Source of the DNA: Candidatus Heimdallarchaeota archaeon B3_Heim
GTDB lineage: Archaea; Asgardarchaeota; Heimdallarchaeia; Hodarchaeales; Hodarchaeaceae
DNA length: 64,000 bases
Assembly: GCA_003144275.1 (NCBI GenBank)
Contig: NJBF01000009.1
Location: 7,653-71,652 of the forward strand
Reading direction: 5' to 3'
Shown here: piece after piece, positions 26,156 to 34,838 of the stretch
How the letters are laid out: each line of letters opens with the position of its first letter
Position numbering within the stretch: the stretch's first letter is position 1
Translations under genes and position numbers: made by a program
Notes under the pieces: model-generated
Told to the model about the DNA's origin: nothing
The model's input: the letters and a program-made list of their open reading frames with translations, nothing else
The model's database searches: none

Positions 26156-26863
26156 CTAATGATCATCCACATATTCCTTAACTTCTGTAAAATCTCGTGC
26201 ATCAATCCGATCAGGTAGATCATTACCCCAAGAACATCGAAGATCGATTTGAATATCCGTTTGCACTCCATATATCGGGATAGTTCCAAGATTCCTCATT
26301 CGGGAGATTAAAGCAATAGTAACAACATCGCCTACCTCAACATTATATTCTTCTGCAACTTCCATCGTATAATCAAATGCCGCTTCAAGGTTTTCGCCTG
26401 TTGATATAATATCTTCAACAAATAGAATTGAAACATTTTCATCCGTATAATCAGCAAACTTTTCTTCAAAGGCGGGATCATGGTAGTCTTCAAAGATAAT
26501 TTCATCTTCAAAATCGCGAGCCTCTGTTTTGGGTTTGAAATATGTCCAGACAAAATCATCTATCTTATTTTCGATTAAATCGATTAACTGGAACCCTCCT
26601 CGAGCAACGTAGATTACTATCCATCTCTTTTTTTCAAATTTTGGATAAAGCAGTTTCCAATCTTGTTCAGCCCAATTTGCTAAATCATTAAACGGTAAGA
26701 TTTGGGCTCCTTCATCAGGGGGGTAAGGGCCTGAGTCGTAAATATATAATATTAGAGCTTTTTCCAACCCCTCCAATATCTCTTTGTAAGCCTTTTTTGC
26801 TGAAGGGTCCTTCTTAAGAATATCTGGGATTTCAACTTCCTTTTTGCTGAGGAAAAAAACCAA
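26156..26863 (-). CDS. Phosphoribosyltransferase-like protein
   Basis: 235 residues. The PRPP-binding signature ILFVEDIISTGENLEAA lies around residues 149-165, and WIVIYVARGGFQLIDLI matches the first strand and substrate loop of type I phosphoribosyltransferases. An acidic insert (EARDFEDEIIFEDYHDPAFEEK in two pieces) between them and a 75-residue N-terminal helical extension are unusual. Function could be purine/xanthine salvage or a regulatory role; the substrate is undetermined. It stands alone, with about 215 bases to the upstream-coded gene and a TnpB element on the other side. Confidence 0.75.
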   Translation of the reverse strand: MVFFLSKKEVEIPDILKKDPSAKKAYKEILEGLEKALILYIYDSGPYPPDEGAQILPFNDLANWAEQDWKLLYPKFEKKRWIVIYVARGGFQLIDLIENKIDDFVWTYFKPKTEARDFEDEIIFEDYHDPAFEEKFADYTDENVSILFVEDIISTGENLEAAFDYTMEVAEEYNVEVGDVVTIALISRMRNLGTIPIYGVQTDIQIDLRCSWGNDLPDRIDARDFTEVKEYVDDH

Positions 26864-27157
26864 GCATAAGCCTCCGAATTTTTTCTCTATCTCTTTAATG
26901 TATATTTTGATTGAGGAATCGTGATTAATTCATATTAGAAATTCAATAGAAACGTTTTTTCAATCAAGTAACGAAAAAATGGTTCGATTCTTTTAAATCT
27001 GTGCAAATCATAGAAGTTCATTTTTAACTTCCCTCAATGAATTCGTAAAAAGAGAGGAATTACTAATTTAAATTAGCGGTTCAATGGGTTACATATTTAA
27101 AATTCGTTCTATTTAGAAGAGAGAGAGTTGACACTATTTTAAAATGTAATTTGAATA

Positions 27158-27179
27158 CATGATCAAATTTGTCGGACAA
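27158..27179 (+). repeat. Left terminal inverted repeat of TnpB element
   Basis: Starts CATGATCAAATTTG and ends with the dyad TTGTCGGACAA. Near-identical copies occur at 54245 and 56847, and a more diverged one at 11230. Confidence 0.85.
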
Positions 27180-27273
27180 GTAAAAAAATTGAGGTTGAAA
27201 AAAGGCAAGTCATTTTCGTTTTCGGGGACCTCTCTCTGGTACAAGGTTAAATACAAGAAAAACAGTCCAATAA

Positions 27274-28536
27274 ATGGGAATGCGAGCCAAAAAACAGACA
27301 CACCCACAACTGACAATAAGAATCCAAATGAAATCAAAGCCCATTTTTGTGGATTTGTGTACACGAGCCAAAAACTTGTATAATAGAGCTACCTACCAGG
27401 TGCGACAAGAATTTTTTGCCACAGGAAACTGGTTGCAGTATACAACTCTTTATCATCAACTAAAGCATGAACCAGTCTATTTGGCACTAAAAGAAATCTC
27501 TGATAGCTATCTCCCTCAACAAGTCCTCCGCCAGGTGGAACAAACCTGGAGAAGTTATTTTAATGCAATGAAAGTCTGGAAAAAAGAACCCAGTAAGTTT
27601 CTTGGTCAGCCTCGTCTTCCAGGCTATAAAGCAAAAAATGGCCTTCATGTGCTTAGCTTTCCACGACCCCGTGTCCGAATCCGAGGAACAGAGGTATTAT
27701 TTGCACGGAATTTAATGGCTCGTGGATTTCCCTCGTTTCCAGTGGGAAATCTCCCTGTTTCTAGAAAAACCTGTACGGGTGCTAGATTAGTGCCGTTTTA
27801 TGATCGATTTGTGGTTGAAATTCTGTATGAAACCGAAGTAAAGTCGTTATCCTCATTTAAAGAATCACCTAGAGCTATTGGTATAGATCTTGGGATTACT
27901 AACCTCGTAGCTACGTCAGACGGCTTACTCGTCAAAGGCGGGGTGGTAAAAACCGTCAATCAATGGTACAACAAGCAATTAGCCTATTTTAAATCACTCG
28001 CAAAAAAACACAATCAACAACATAATACACGTCGAATGCAACGGATGCATCGTGTCCGCGCAAATAAGATCAGTGATTATTTCCATCAAACCTCTCGAAC
28101 AATTATTAATCACTGTTTACAGAAAAATATTCACACCCTTGTTGTTGGCTATAATTCCTTTTGGAAACAGCATTGTAATTTGGGAAAACGAACAAACCAA
28201 TCATTCGTCCAAATACCCTTTTTTAAATTACTTCATATGCTTGAATATAAAGCTAAATTAGTGGGTATATCCGTTATTCGTGTCTCAGAAGCATATACTT
28301 CTCAACAGTGTAGTGATTGTGGTATAATTGATAAATGTAACCGAAGATCGCGAGGATTGTACCATTGTCGTTCCTGTGGCCTTCGTCTTAACGCCGATCA
28401 CAATGCCGCCATTAATATTCTTCAGCGTTCATCTCTTGATAAACAAGTAGTCCCTTCGGTCAGTTCAAGCTCTATTTGTTCTGATCAGCCGGATAGGGGA
28501 TGTGTGACTCATCCTGTCGTGACTCAAAAAGTTTAG
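27274..28536 (+). CDS. tnpB: TnpB RNA-guided nuclease
   Basis: 420-residue TnpB. The RuvC-I motif is AIGIDLGITNL; the RuvC-III Asp is in LNADHNAAINIL. The zinc finger is CSDCG plus CRSCG. The usual Glu strand of RuvC-II is replaced by VVGYNSFWKQ, and a Glu stands in VSEAYTSQQCS just before the zinc finger, as in TnpB groups with a relocated catalytic Glu. The N-terminus has KNLYNRATYQVRQEF, typical of this group. The frame is intact. TnpB proteins use an RNA from the element's right end as guide to cut donor sites and help retention. ATG at 27274 follows an in-frame stop. Confidence 0.9.
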   Translation: MGMRAKKQTHPQLTIRIQMKSKPIFVDLCTRAKNLYNRATYQVRQEFFATGNWLQYTTLYHQLKHEPVYLALKEISDSYLPQQVLRQVEQTWRSYFNAMKVWKKEPSKFLGQPRLPGYKAKNGLHVLSFPRPRVRIRGTEVLFARNLMARGFPSFPVGNLPVSRKTCTGARLVPFYDRFVVEILYETEVKSLSSFKESPRAIGIDLGITNLVATSDGLLVKGGVVKTVNQWYNKQLAYFKSLAKKHNQQHNTRRMQRMHRVRANKISDYFHQTSRTIINHCLQKNIHTLVVGYNSFWKQHCNLGKRTNQSFVQIPFFKLLHMLEYKAKLVGISVIRVSEAYTSQQCSDCGIIDKCNRRSRGLYHCRSCGLRLNADHNAAINILQRSSLDKQVVPSVSSSSICSDQPDRGCVTHPVVTQKV

Positions 28537-28546
28537 TATTCTTTTT

Positions 28547-28568
28547 TTGTCCGACAAATCTAGTCATG
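28547..28568 (+). repeat. Right terminal inverted repeat of TnpB element
   Basis: Begins with TTGTCCGACAA and ends CTAGTCATG. It overlaps the expected 3' end of a TnpB guide RNA. Related right ends occur at 11567-11588 and 21654-21675. Confidence 0.85.
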
Positions 28569-28840
28569 TTCTAAACTACTGATATAAAATTTGTTGTGTG
28601 TAGTTATTTGAATCAGAAGAAAGTTGTATCGTTATTTACACTATATGAATAGTAAGAAAAAGTGATTTAACAAAAAATACGTGAACTTATTTAGAAAGAG
28701 ACACTTACAAAATTCAGAAGCATTAATAATATGGATTTTACCCCTTTTAGCTAGAAACTTATCGGTTTTCATTTCAATTAAATCAATTCTATAAGAAGAA
28801 TATTTAAGCCTTCACAGATCTAGAGAGGAGAAATACTAAT

Positions 28841-30193
28841 ATGTCGTTTGTTAACGAGCTTTTTGAACGTTTAAGTAAATCTAATACTGCTAACGATGTC
28901 CAAACTGCACTAGCATCTCTAAATGAAATACAGGATCTAATCGAACGGACTAAAGCTGCTCGAGAAACAGTCCAACTTATTCAATCGTATGGACAGGAAT
29001 TGGTTGGAAAGGGACAATTCAAAAATGCTGCCAACCAGTTTTATTCAGGCTCTCAAGTTGTTAAAAACTTTTTAAATGACCCAAATCTTGAAAATCAGTG
29101 TTTAATTTTGTCCGCACAGGCATTAGCGAATGCTTCTCAAGAGCATATTACATGGGATGATTTGATAGGGGGTGCAGCGTGTATGACAATATCTTCATTA
29201 TTAAGAATTATAACCGGAGATTGGAATGTTAATAGTCACCTTGACGATTTTATTAAAGCTAATGACTTTTCAAATAATCAAGCGGCAACCGCTTGCCTTT
29301 ACATTCCCTATAATCTGGTTACAGCGGTCAATAGGTCAAATCCTAACCCAGAATTGCTTCAACAGGCTTCAGACTTCACAGAACAATATTTGATGACTGC
29401 AAAACCCGCATCAATGTTTGTAGATGGAATAAAGAGAGCTCTTGACTTAACACGTCAAGTTTTAATGGATACAACGAAATTTCCCTCAATCAAAGCGAAA
29501 TTCAATTATAAAACTGATGTTATTTTCGGGGAGAAATTTACTTTCTCTGTTCAACTCGAAAATATTGGTGAAGGTATTGCCAATAATGTGATAGCTACAA
29601 TCAAAATTCCTTCCAACCTTACTATAGTGTCGGGCCAAAATCAGATTTCTAGTGACCAATTACAGCCTGGTACCCTTTCTGAAGGACAATTTACGCTTAT
29701 ATGTCCATCAGGGGAAGGAAATGAGGAGATCTCTATTGAAATACCTGTTTTCGCTGAATTTACTGATATTCTCGGTAATAAGAATTCTCTCTCCCTTGGA
29801 ATGGCAATATTTCCTATCAGATCCGAGAAAAAAGGTGATAAATTAACGAGTCAGCTAACTATCTTGAAAAAGAATCTTCGAGAGGCAGTTACCCCCTTTG
29901 AATCCACTGAGAATTTCGAGGTGAGACCAATAGTTCAGGGCATGATCTCTATCATTGATAATCTTGCCACATCTACAGAGAGTAGAATTTCGAAAGGCGA
30001 TTTTAAAACAGCAGAAGCGGAGTTAGAGCAACTAAACCAAATTCAAACATTTTTTGGGCCACTCACGAGATTTCTCTCCTCATATCAAGATCGTGGTTTG
30101 GAAATTGTCAAAAGTCTAAAAGAAATTCATGAGCAAAGTCAAGAGTTAGTAAAATCGATTGAACAAATAGAGAACCGACTCCAATCAAGTTAG
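28841..30193 (+). CDS. Alpha-helical head plus beta-sandwich protein, possible trafficking-adaptor analogue
   Basis: 450 residues. Residues ~1-205 are TPR-like helices (VGKGQFKNAANQFYSGSQ is a TPR-like pair). Residues ~215-325 form an Ig-like/adaptin-ear-like beta sandwich (FTFSVQLENIGEGIANNVIA, then EEISIEIPVFAEF). Residues ~335-450 are helical, ending in a coiled coil. Helical solenoid plus ear-like sandwich recalls vesicle coat adaptors and alpha-SNAP-like proteins, but no specific family signature is seen. A strong ribosome-binding motif (GAGAGGAG) precedes ATG 28841, and a TATA-like ATATTTAAG lies at 28799-28807. No signal peptide, so cytosolic. Confidence 0.6.
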   Translation: MSFVNELFERLSKSNTANDVQTALASLNEIQDLIERTKAARETVQLIQSYGQELVGKGQFKNAANQFYSGSQVVKNFLNDPNLENQCLILSAQALANASQEHITWDDLIGGAACMTISSLLRIITGDWNVNSHLDDFIKANDFSNNQAATACLYIPYNLVTAVNRSNPNPELLQQASDFTEQYLMTAKPASMFVDGIKRALDLTRQVLMDTTKFPSIKAKFNYKTDVIFGEKFTFSVQLENIGEGIANNVIATIKIPSNLTIVSGQNQISSDQLQPGTLSEGQFTLICPSGEGNEEISIEIPVFAEFTDILGNKNSLSLGMAIFPIRSEKKGDKLTSQLTILKKNLREAVTPFESTENFEVRPIVQGMISIIDNLATSTESRISKGDFKTAEAELEQLNQIQTFFGPLTRFLSSYQDRGLEIVKSLKEIHEQSQELVKSIEQIENRLQSS

Positions 30194-30197
30194 CAGC

Positions 30198-31463
30198 TCA
30201 AATTAAAAATCCTCTAAAGAAGCTGAGGCATACTTGCGGTGTCAATTTTAACCCCTTGGTAATTACTTTCGGTTGCAAGGCATAACGTAATAATCCAGAG
30301 CCATGTAAATCGATATCAGTAGATTTCATACTATTATCAATTTGTGTTGTCTTGGCGATTCTAATCAAGTCATTCCAAACATTATCTGGTAAATATGAAA
30401 TTGCTCTACGCAGATATTTCATAATACTGAGTTCAGGTTCAAAACACGATTTCCACTGTTTTTGATACTCTCTGCATCCCTGAAGAGGTGTAAAATCCTT
30501 CGATATTATTTTACTAGCATATTTTCCAGCTAACCGGCCGCAATAACCTCCAATATTTACTCCTCCGCCTGTAGTTGCCTTTGATTGTCCTGCAGCATCT
30601 CCAACAAGCATGAATTGCTCTAAGAAGGTTTTTTTAACGGGTCCAGATGCAGGTACAAACCCCCCATATGAATTAACTGGCTTTGCTTTCTTAGTACGCA
30701 TTTTGATAACCGAATGCTTATGCAAGAACTTTTCCAAATATAACCGAGTTTTACCAGAGTGTACTGGACTAACTGCAATTCCAATACGTGCAGACTCTTC
30801 ATTAAGGGGGATAAACCAACCGAAAAATCCTGGTGCAACATTATTTCCAAAAAATAATTCTGAACAATCGGGCTCAAAATCAACTAATCCCTTCATTTCG
30901 TACTGAATCGCAGGGAAAAGCCAATTCTGATTCGGTCTATACAAACCGACTGAATGTGCTAGTCTTGCTTTTGATCCCTCTGCAGATATTAGGATATCAC
31001 AGAAAATTTTCTTTGTGTTTTTCCCCTGCCTTATTAAGAGCTTCCATTTATTTCGATCGAAGTTAATCTCTTTTACATGATGGTTTGTATATATGCTAGC
31101 TCCTGCTCTTTCAGAACTCATTGCTAAATACTGATCAAGAGACTTCCGATTGAGAACAACCAGAGAATCATTTTTTCTGTCAATTTGAAAAGAATTTCCA
31201 TTTGGGGCTACGAATCGTGCTCGTTTAATTTCATTAACCATGATCTTCTTTTGAATAATATTACGATTTACCCCTAAATTGAGTAACCCTTCTAAAGCGA
31301 TTAATCCAGAACAGTGAGTTGGACTTCCAACCTGTTTATGTTCTTCAAAAATAGCTATTGATAAGTCTGAATTATTTACTGAGGCCTGTCGACCAGCTAA
31401 AGATCCTGAGGGTCCTGCACCTATGATTGCTATATCAATTTTTTTCTGTTCCCTCAATACCAT
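30198..31463 (-). CDS. Geranylgeranyl reductase family flavoprotein
   Basis: 421 residues. N-terminal FAD-binding IAIIGAGPSGSLAGRQAS, then VGSPTHCSGLI (the family's substrate/FAD motif), and FMLVGDAAGQSKATTGGGVNIGG, the second FAD motif. The family saturates geranylgeranyl chains of archaeal ether lipids or prenyl quinone-type compounds, using reduced ferredoxin or F420. With G1PDH and a prenyl synthase in the same window, digeranylgeranylglycerophospholipid reduction is the likely role. It converges with the preceding gene, five bases apart. Confidence 0.85.
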   Translation of the reverse strand: MVLREQKKIDIAIIGAGPSGSLAGRQASVNNSDLSIAIFEEHKQVGSPTHCSGLIALEGLLNLGVNRNIIQKKIMVNEIKRARFVAPNGNSFQIDRKNDSLVVLNRKSLDQYLAMSSERAGASIYTNHHVKEINFDRNKWKLLIRQGKNTKKIFCDILISAEGSKARLAHSVGLYRPNQNWLFPAIQYEMKGLVDFEPDCSELFFGNNVAPGFFGWFIPLNEESARIGIAVSPVHSGKTRLYLEKFLHKHSVIKMRTKKAKPVNSYGGFVPASGPVKKTFLEQFMLVGDAAGQSKATTGGGVNIGGYCGRLAGKYASKIISKDFTPLQGCREYQKQWKSCFEPELSIMKYLRRAISYLPDNVWNDLIRIAKTTQIDNSMKSTDIDLHGSGLLRYALQPKVITKGLKLTPQVCLSFFRGFLI

Positions 31464-31538
31464 CCAAGAACAACCATATTTAGAAAATAAAAAGAAAAAA
31501 GGAAGAAGTGAACCGTAAAGGGTTGAGCTACGGTTTCT

Positions 31539-34500
31539 TTAGAAGAGCCTCTTAACCTTTCTTTCAATTAGGAAAACTGTCTGAACTGATATTTCTGATG
31601 TAAAACGATCAGATTCTTCTGGTAAATCGCCAATTGAGGAAAAAGGACTCATAATCATGGATCCTGCGCCACCAGTTTGAGTGGTGTACGTAAAGTCCAA
31701 TATTCTGCTATTATAGGTCGAATCGCCATAATAGAAGATACCTCTCGTTCTATCTTGGTTCCATTGTGAAGTATATTCTCGTTCAGTGTAATACCAGACA
31801 GTCCATTGACCAGCCACAAGCTCCTCAGCACCTAATTGTTCTGTTACAAACTCTACAGGCCCATAAGTAGTTGCCCCTATTTGCATATATACACGGATGA
31901 CCACTGAATCTGTAGAATCAAGGGGATAATTTAACGCTAAGGTCCAATATCCAGGTTGAAGGCCACTGCCATCAGAAGTTCTATAAACCTCTGCAGCGTG
32001 TCCTGTACTAATCGGAGTCATTGATGTATCTGCTTTCCTTACCCATACTTCCATGTACCAATACACCGTTTGAGAACCAGTCCATCGACCATTTCTCTCA
32101 TTTAAAGTTAGAAAACCAGAAGATGGATCAGTTCCTAATTGTCCATCAGATCTCATGTATCTGTCGGGAGAAACAGTTTGAAAAACAGTAATCGGTGTAC
32201 TAAACTCGGATATGGCAGGGTCGTCAGAATAGCCAGAAGAGGTACCAGATGCAAATGTATAACCAAATCTTATGGTGACATTCATATCATTGAGGTCGAA
32301 AAATCCTCCACTACTATTGGCATATGTTAAGGTTAGCGTTGTTGTTTTTCCAATATCAATACTGATTGTATTGTTTAAAACGGCTGTATAGCCACTTATT
32401 CCTTCAGAAGGACTAGATATATTTGTCCAACGTGGATCCGTTCCACCAATACCCGTACCATTTGCATCAATCTGGATTAATTCCGGATCTCCAATATAGA
32501 AATCTTTAGTATTATCGGAAAGAGTAGTTGTTATGTTGGTAATGACAGCATTGGCATCTGTATCCCCAGTGAAAAGACTATAAATGTCAAATGACATAAT
32601 ATGAGAAGAGTTTCCCCAGACACTTACTGATTTACTGATATATTGGAAAGTAGGCTCATTAGCTACTGAAACTTCAACATCACTTTGTATCGTGTTAATT
32701 TGACCAGCATAATCTAAGGCTTCAACACGGATAGATACAGTTGTCAGTTGTGTGAAATTTCCTCCTTTAATGACACCTTCCCAAACACCATCTTCACCCT
32801 TTGATGAATCACCGACATCATGTGACATTTCATATGTAGAACTCCAATCTGCTGCACCGATTTTATAGCTTAACCGCACAGTTCCTGTTTCAGTAATGTA
32901 CCTTTCTGTACTAAATGAAGGATCATTATCATCAACAACTACTCGTACAGATACATCTTGACCTGGACCAGTTGGGGAAGATATTGACGGATTAAAGCTC
33001 ACAGAAGGCGCATTTCGATCATTAATTGTTATATGATAAGGCGAACTGGCTGAACCATCATTTGTATTGCCTGAGGGGTCTGTTGCATTGATATAATAAT
33101 CTATCCCATCTATTGTAACATTAGTGGTAGGGATCGAAAATGTCCATGTATTTCCCGACTGACTTATATAATTTTCAACTTGCCATGGATCTGGAATAAG
33201 CAGACCTGTATCATTTCCTTCTCTCCATACTAGGTTAACCTGATCAACAGTATCTTCATCTTCCACAGTTACTGATAGAGAAATTACTGGTGGTTGGTCT
33301 GAATCGTAATCTACTTCAGTTACTGGTGTATGTTGAGTGATATCAGGTTTTGTGGTATCTAACACTCCTGCTTCTTTATCTCCTGAAAGTGCCGAGTTAT
33401 CGTCTTCATCAATTGCCAATAAAAAGTAAGTAAGATGACTTTCCAGAGCACCAGAGTCGACAAAATCCGCTGGAATATTGCCTTGCCAGACATTTCCTGC
33501 GGTTTCATCCATTCCAATAGAAGAATAGTCAAGGCTTGTATCGTTATATTTGTAATAAATGTATGCTTCAGAAACACTTGAAACAGAAGACCCTGAATCT
33601 GTAATTGTGGCTGAAATAGCAAATGATTCTCCCACTTCGGCAAGGTCTGGACCATTTTTTATACTCGAACCATCTACATTACTGATTACTGGATCGACAT
33701 AATCATTATCAATAGTGAGATCAGCTAAAGCTGTTATCGAACGTGATAAACCAGCATAGTCGTAGACAGTTATATCCATTGAATAATCATCATTTGGAAG
33801 TCCCTCTGAACCTCCAAGAGGACTGGTCGAATTTCTTGTATTCCAAGTCCATCTCCAGAGAGGTTCAGTAACCGTTTTGGTTGTGATTGCACTTCCACCT
33901 CCAAGTGGAAGTACTTCGAAAACAACGCTTTTAACTTCAGAATTATCGAAAACAGAGGACGGAGAGACTGTGTGTGTTCTTCGTATAGTTCCCAAAGTAA
34001 CTGACCCTATAGAAGGTCTATCAGCTGCCAATTTCATATCATCTTCGTCAACGATATCGGTTGCTTTCGTTGTATCTATTGTGCTTCTACTTTTAGTTTC
34101 TATTACCATTTTATAGTAAATATCATCATCATCATTAACGTCAGGAAGGGGAAACCGAATATCAATTGGTTCGAAAGTTGTAAGAGGTTCTATAATGTAC
34201 GAATTCGATGTAGATATATCATCTATACTAGAAGCTCCACTAACTTCTGTCCACGGCCCTGTTATCAATAAAGAGTAGAATATGTTAAAAGAAACAATCT
34301 CAACGTCACCTGTACCCCCATTTGAAAGAACAAGTGTACCGAGACCATATCCATGACCATCTTCTACAGCTTTTGTCCAGGTACCATCGTAGCTGACATA
34401 TGCTTCATTTAGCTCAAGTTTGTTTGTTTTTTCAAAAAGTGGCATAACTACAAGAAATATGGCGGCACTAGCTGCGACCGCAAGTCCGATGAGTAAAATA

Positions 34501-34559
34501 ACAGCAATAACAGGGGAAATCGCTCGTTTTCTTTTATTATAAAGAGTAATTAATTTCAA
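31539..34559 (-). CDS. Large surface protein with pilin-type signal and Ig-like domains
   Basis: 1006 residues. The N-terminus is a class III signal: KRKRAISPVIAVILLIGLAV, cleaved by prepilin peptidase. The rest is a string of beta-sandwich units: segments with DNDYVDPVISNV, DTTKPDITQHTP and NDRNAPSVSFNP begin successive Ig/cadherin-like repeats of ~95-110 residues, each rich in Asp and Thr. This is an extracellular filament or cell-surface protein, far larger than usual pilins. TTG at 34559 is the start; GGAGAG lies 8 bases upstream and no ATG precedes the signal. N-x-S/T sites are many. Function beyond display is unknown. Confidence 0.8.
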   Translation of the reverse strand: MKLITLYNKRKRAISPVIAVILLIGLAVAASAAIFLVVMPLFEKTNKLELNEAYVSYDGTWTKAVEDGHGYGLGTLVLSNGGTGDVEIVSFNIFYSLLITGPWTEVSGASSIDDISTSNSYIIEPLTTFEPIDIRFPLPDVNDDDDIYYKMVIETKSRSTIDTTKATDIVDEDDMKLAADRPSIGSVTLGTIRRTHTVSPSSVFDNSEVKSVVFEVLPLGGGSAITTKTVTEPLWRWTWNTRNSTSPLGGSEGLPNDDYSMDITVYDYAGLSRSITALADLTIDNDYVDPVISNVDGSSIKNGPDLAEVGESFAISATITDSGSSVSSVSEAYIYYKYNDTSLDYSSIGMDETAGNVWQGNIPADFVDSGALESHLTYFLLAIDEDDNSALSGDKEAGVLDTTKPDITQHTPVTEVDYDSDQPPVISLSVTVEDEDTVDQVNLVWREGNDTGLLIPDPWQVENYISQSGNTWTFSIPTTNVTIDGIDYYINATDPSGNTNDGSASSPYHITINDRNAPSVSFNPSISSPTGPGQDVSVRVVVDDNDPSFSTERYITETGTVRLSYKIGAADWSSTYEMSHDVGDSSKGEDGVWEGVIKGGNFTQLTTVSIRVEALDYAGQINTIQSDVEVSVANEPTFQYISKSVSVWGNSSHIMSFDIYSLFTGDTDANAVITNITTTLSDNTKDFYIGDPELIQIDANGTGIGGTDPRWTNISSPSEGISGYTAVLNNTISIDIGKTTTLTLTYANSSGGFFDLNDMNVTIRFGYTFASGTSSGYSDDPAISEFSTPITVFQTVSPDRYMRSDGQLGTDPSSGFLTLNERNGRWTGSQTVYWYMEVWVRKADTSMTPISTGHAAEVYRTSDGSGLQPGYWTLALNYPLDSTDSVVIRVYMQIGATTYGPVEFVTEQLGAEELVAGQWTVWYYTEREYTSQWNQDRTRGIFYYGDSTYNSRILDFTYTTQTGGAGSMIMSPFSSIGDLPEESDRFTSEISVQTVFLIERKVKRLF

Positions 34560-34838
34560 CTATATGTCTCTCCAAGTAATTCAATAATTTTACAACTAGA
34601 TATAGAGATTGAAAGAGATTAATTGGAATATCTTCTTTTAATCTTTCTTTAATATGAAATATAATATTTCGCTATAAAAGAATTTTGAAACCCCATTTTT
34701 TCTGGGAGACTTCTCAAGAATTAGTTTTTTATTCTGGGGTCTGTTTATTGTAAAATGTACCAAGGTCGTTTTAGTGCAAAAGCAATTTGAAATAGTAATT
34801 CTGATCTTCCAAGCATAACCTACTTCATAACATATATA

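Larger units (their letters stand above)
27158..28568 (+). mobile_element. Complete TnpB-only insertion element, 1411 bases
   Basis: An element with one gene (tnpB) bounded by imperfect terminal inverted repeats: 27158-27179 and 28547-28568 match, in inverted orientation, at 19 of 22 positions. Each end carries the dyad TTGTC-S-GACAA. No tnpA gene (Y1 transposase or serine recombinase) is present, so it must be mobilised in trans or be inactive. Terminal inverted repeats are not normal for IS200/IS605-type elements. Two deleted copies and two solo ends occur elsewhere in the window. Confidence 0.85.

Noticed and set aside
27134..27364. 76-residue minus-strand frame with hydrophobic sequence
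   Set aside because: It overlaps the left end of the TnpB element and the tnpB start in antisense; its hydrophobic look comes from the AT-rich complement.
27159..27383. 74-residue plus-strand frame upstream of tnpB, as a possible tnpA
   Set aside because: It begins in the terminal repeat and overlaps tnpB in another frame; no Y1 HUH or recombinase motif is present.
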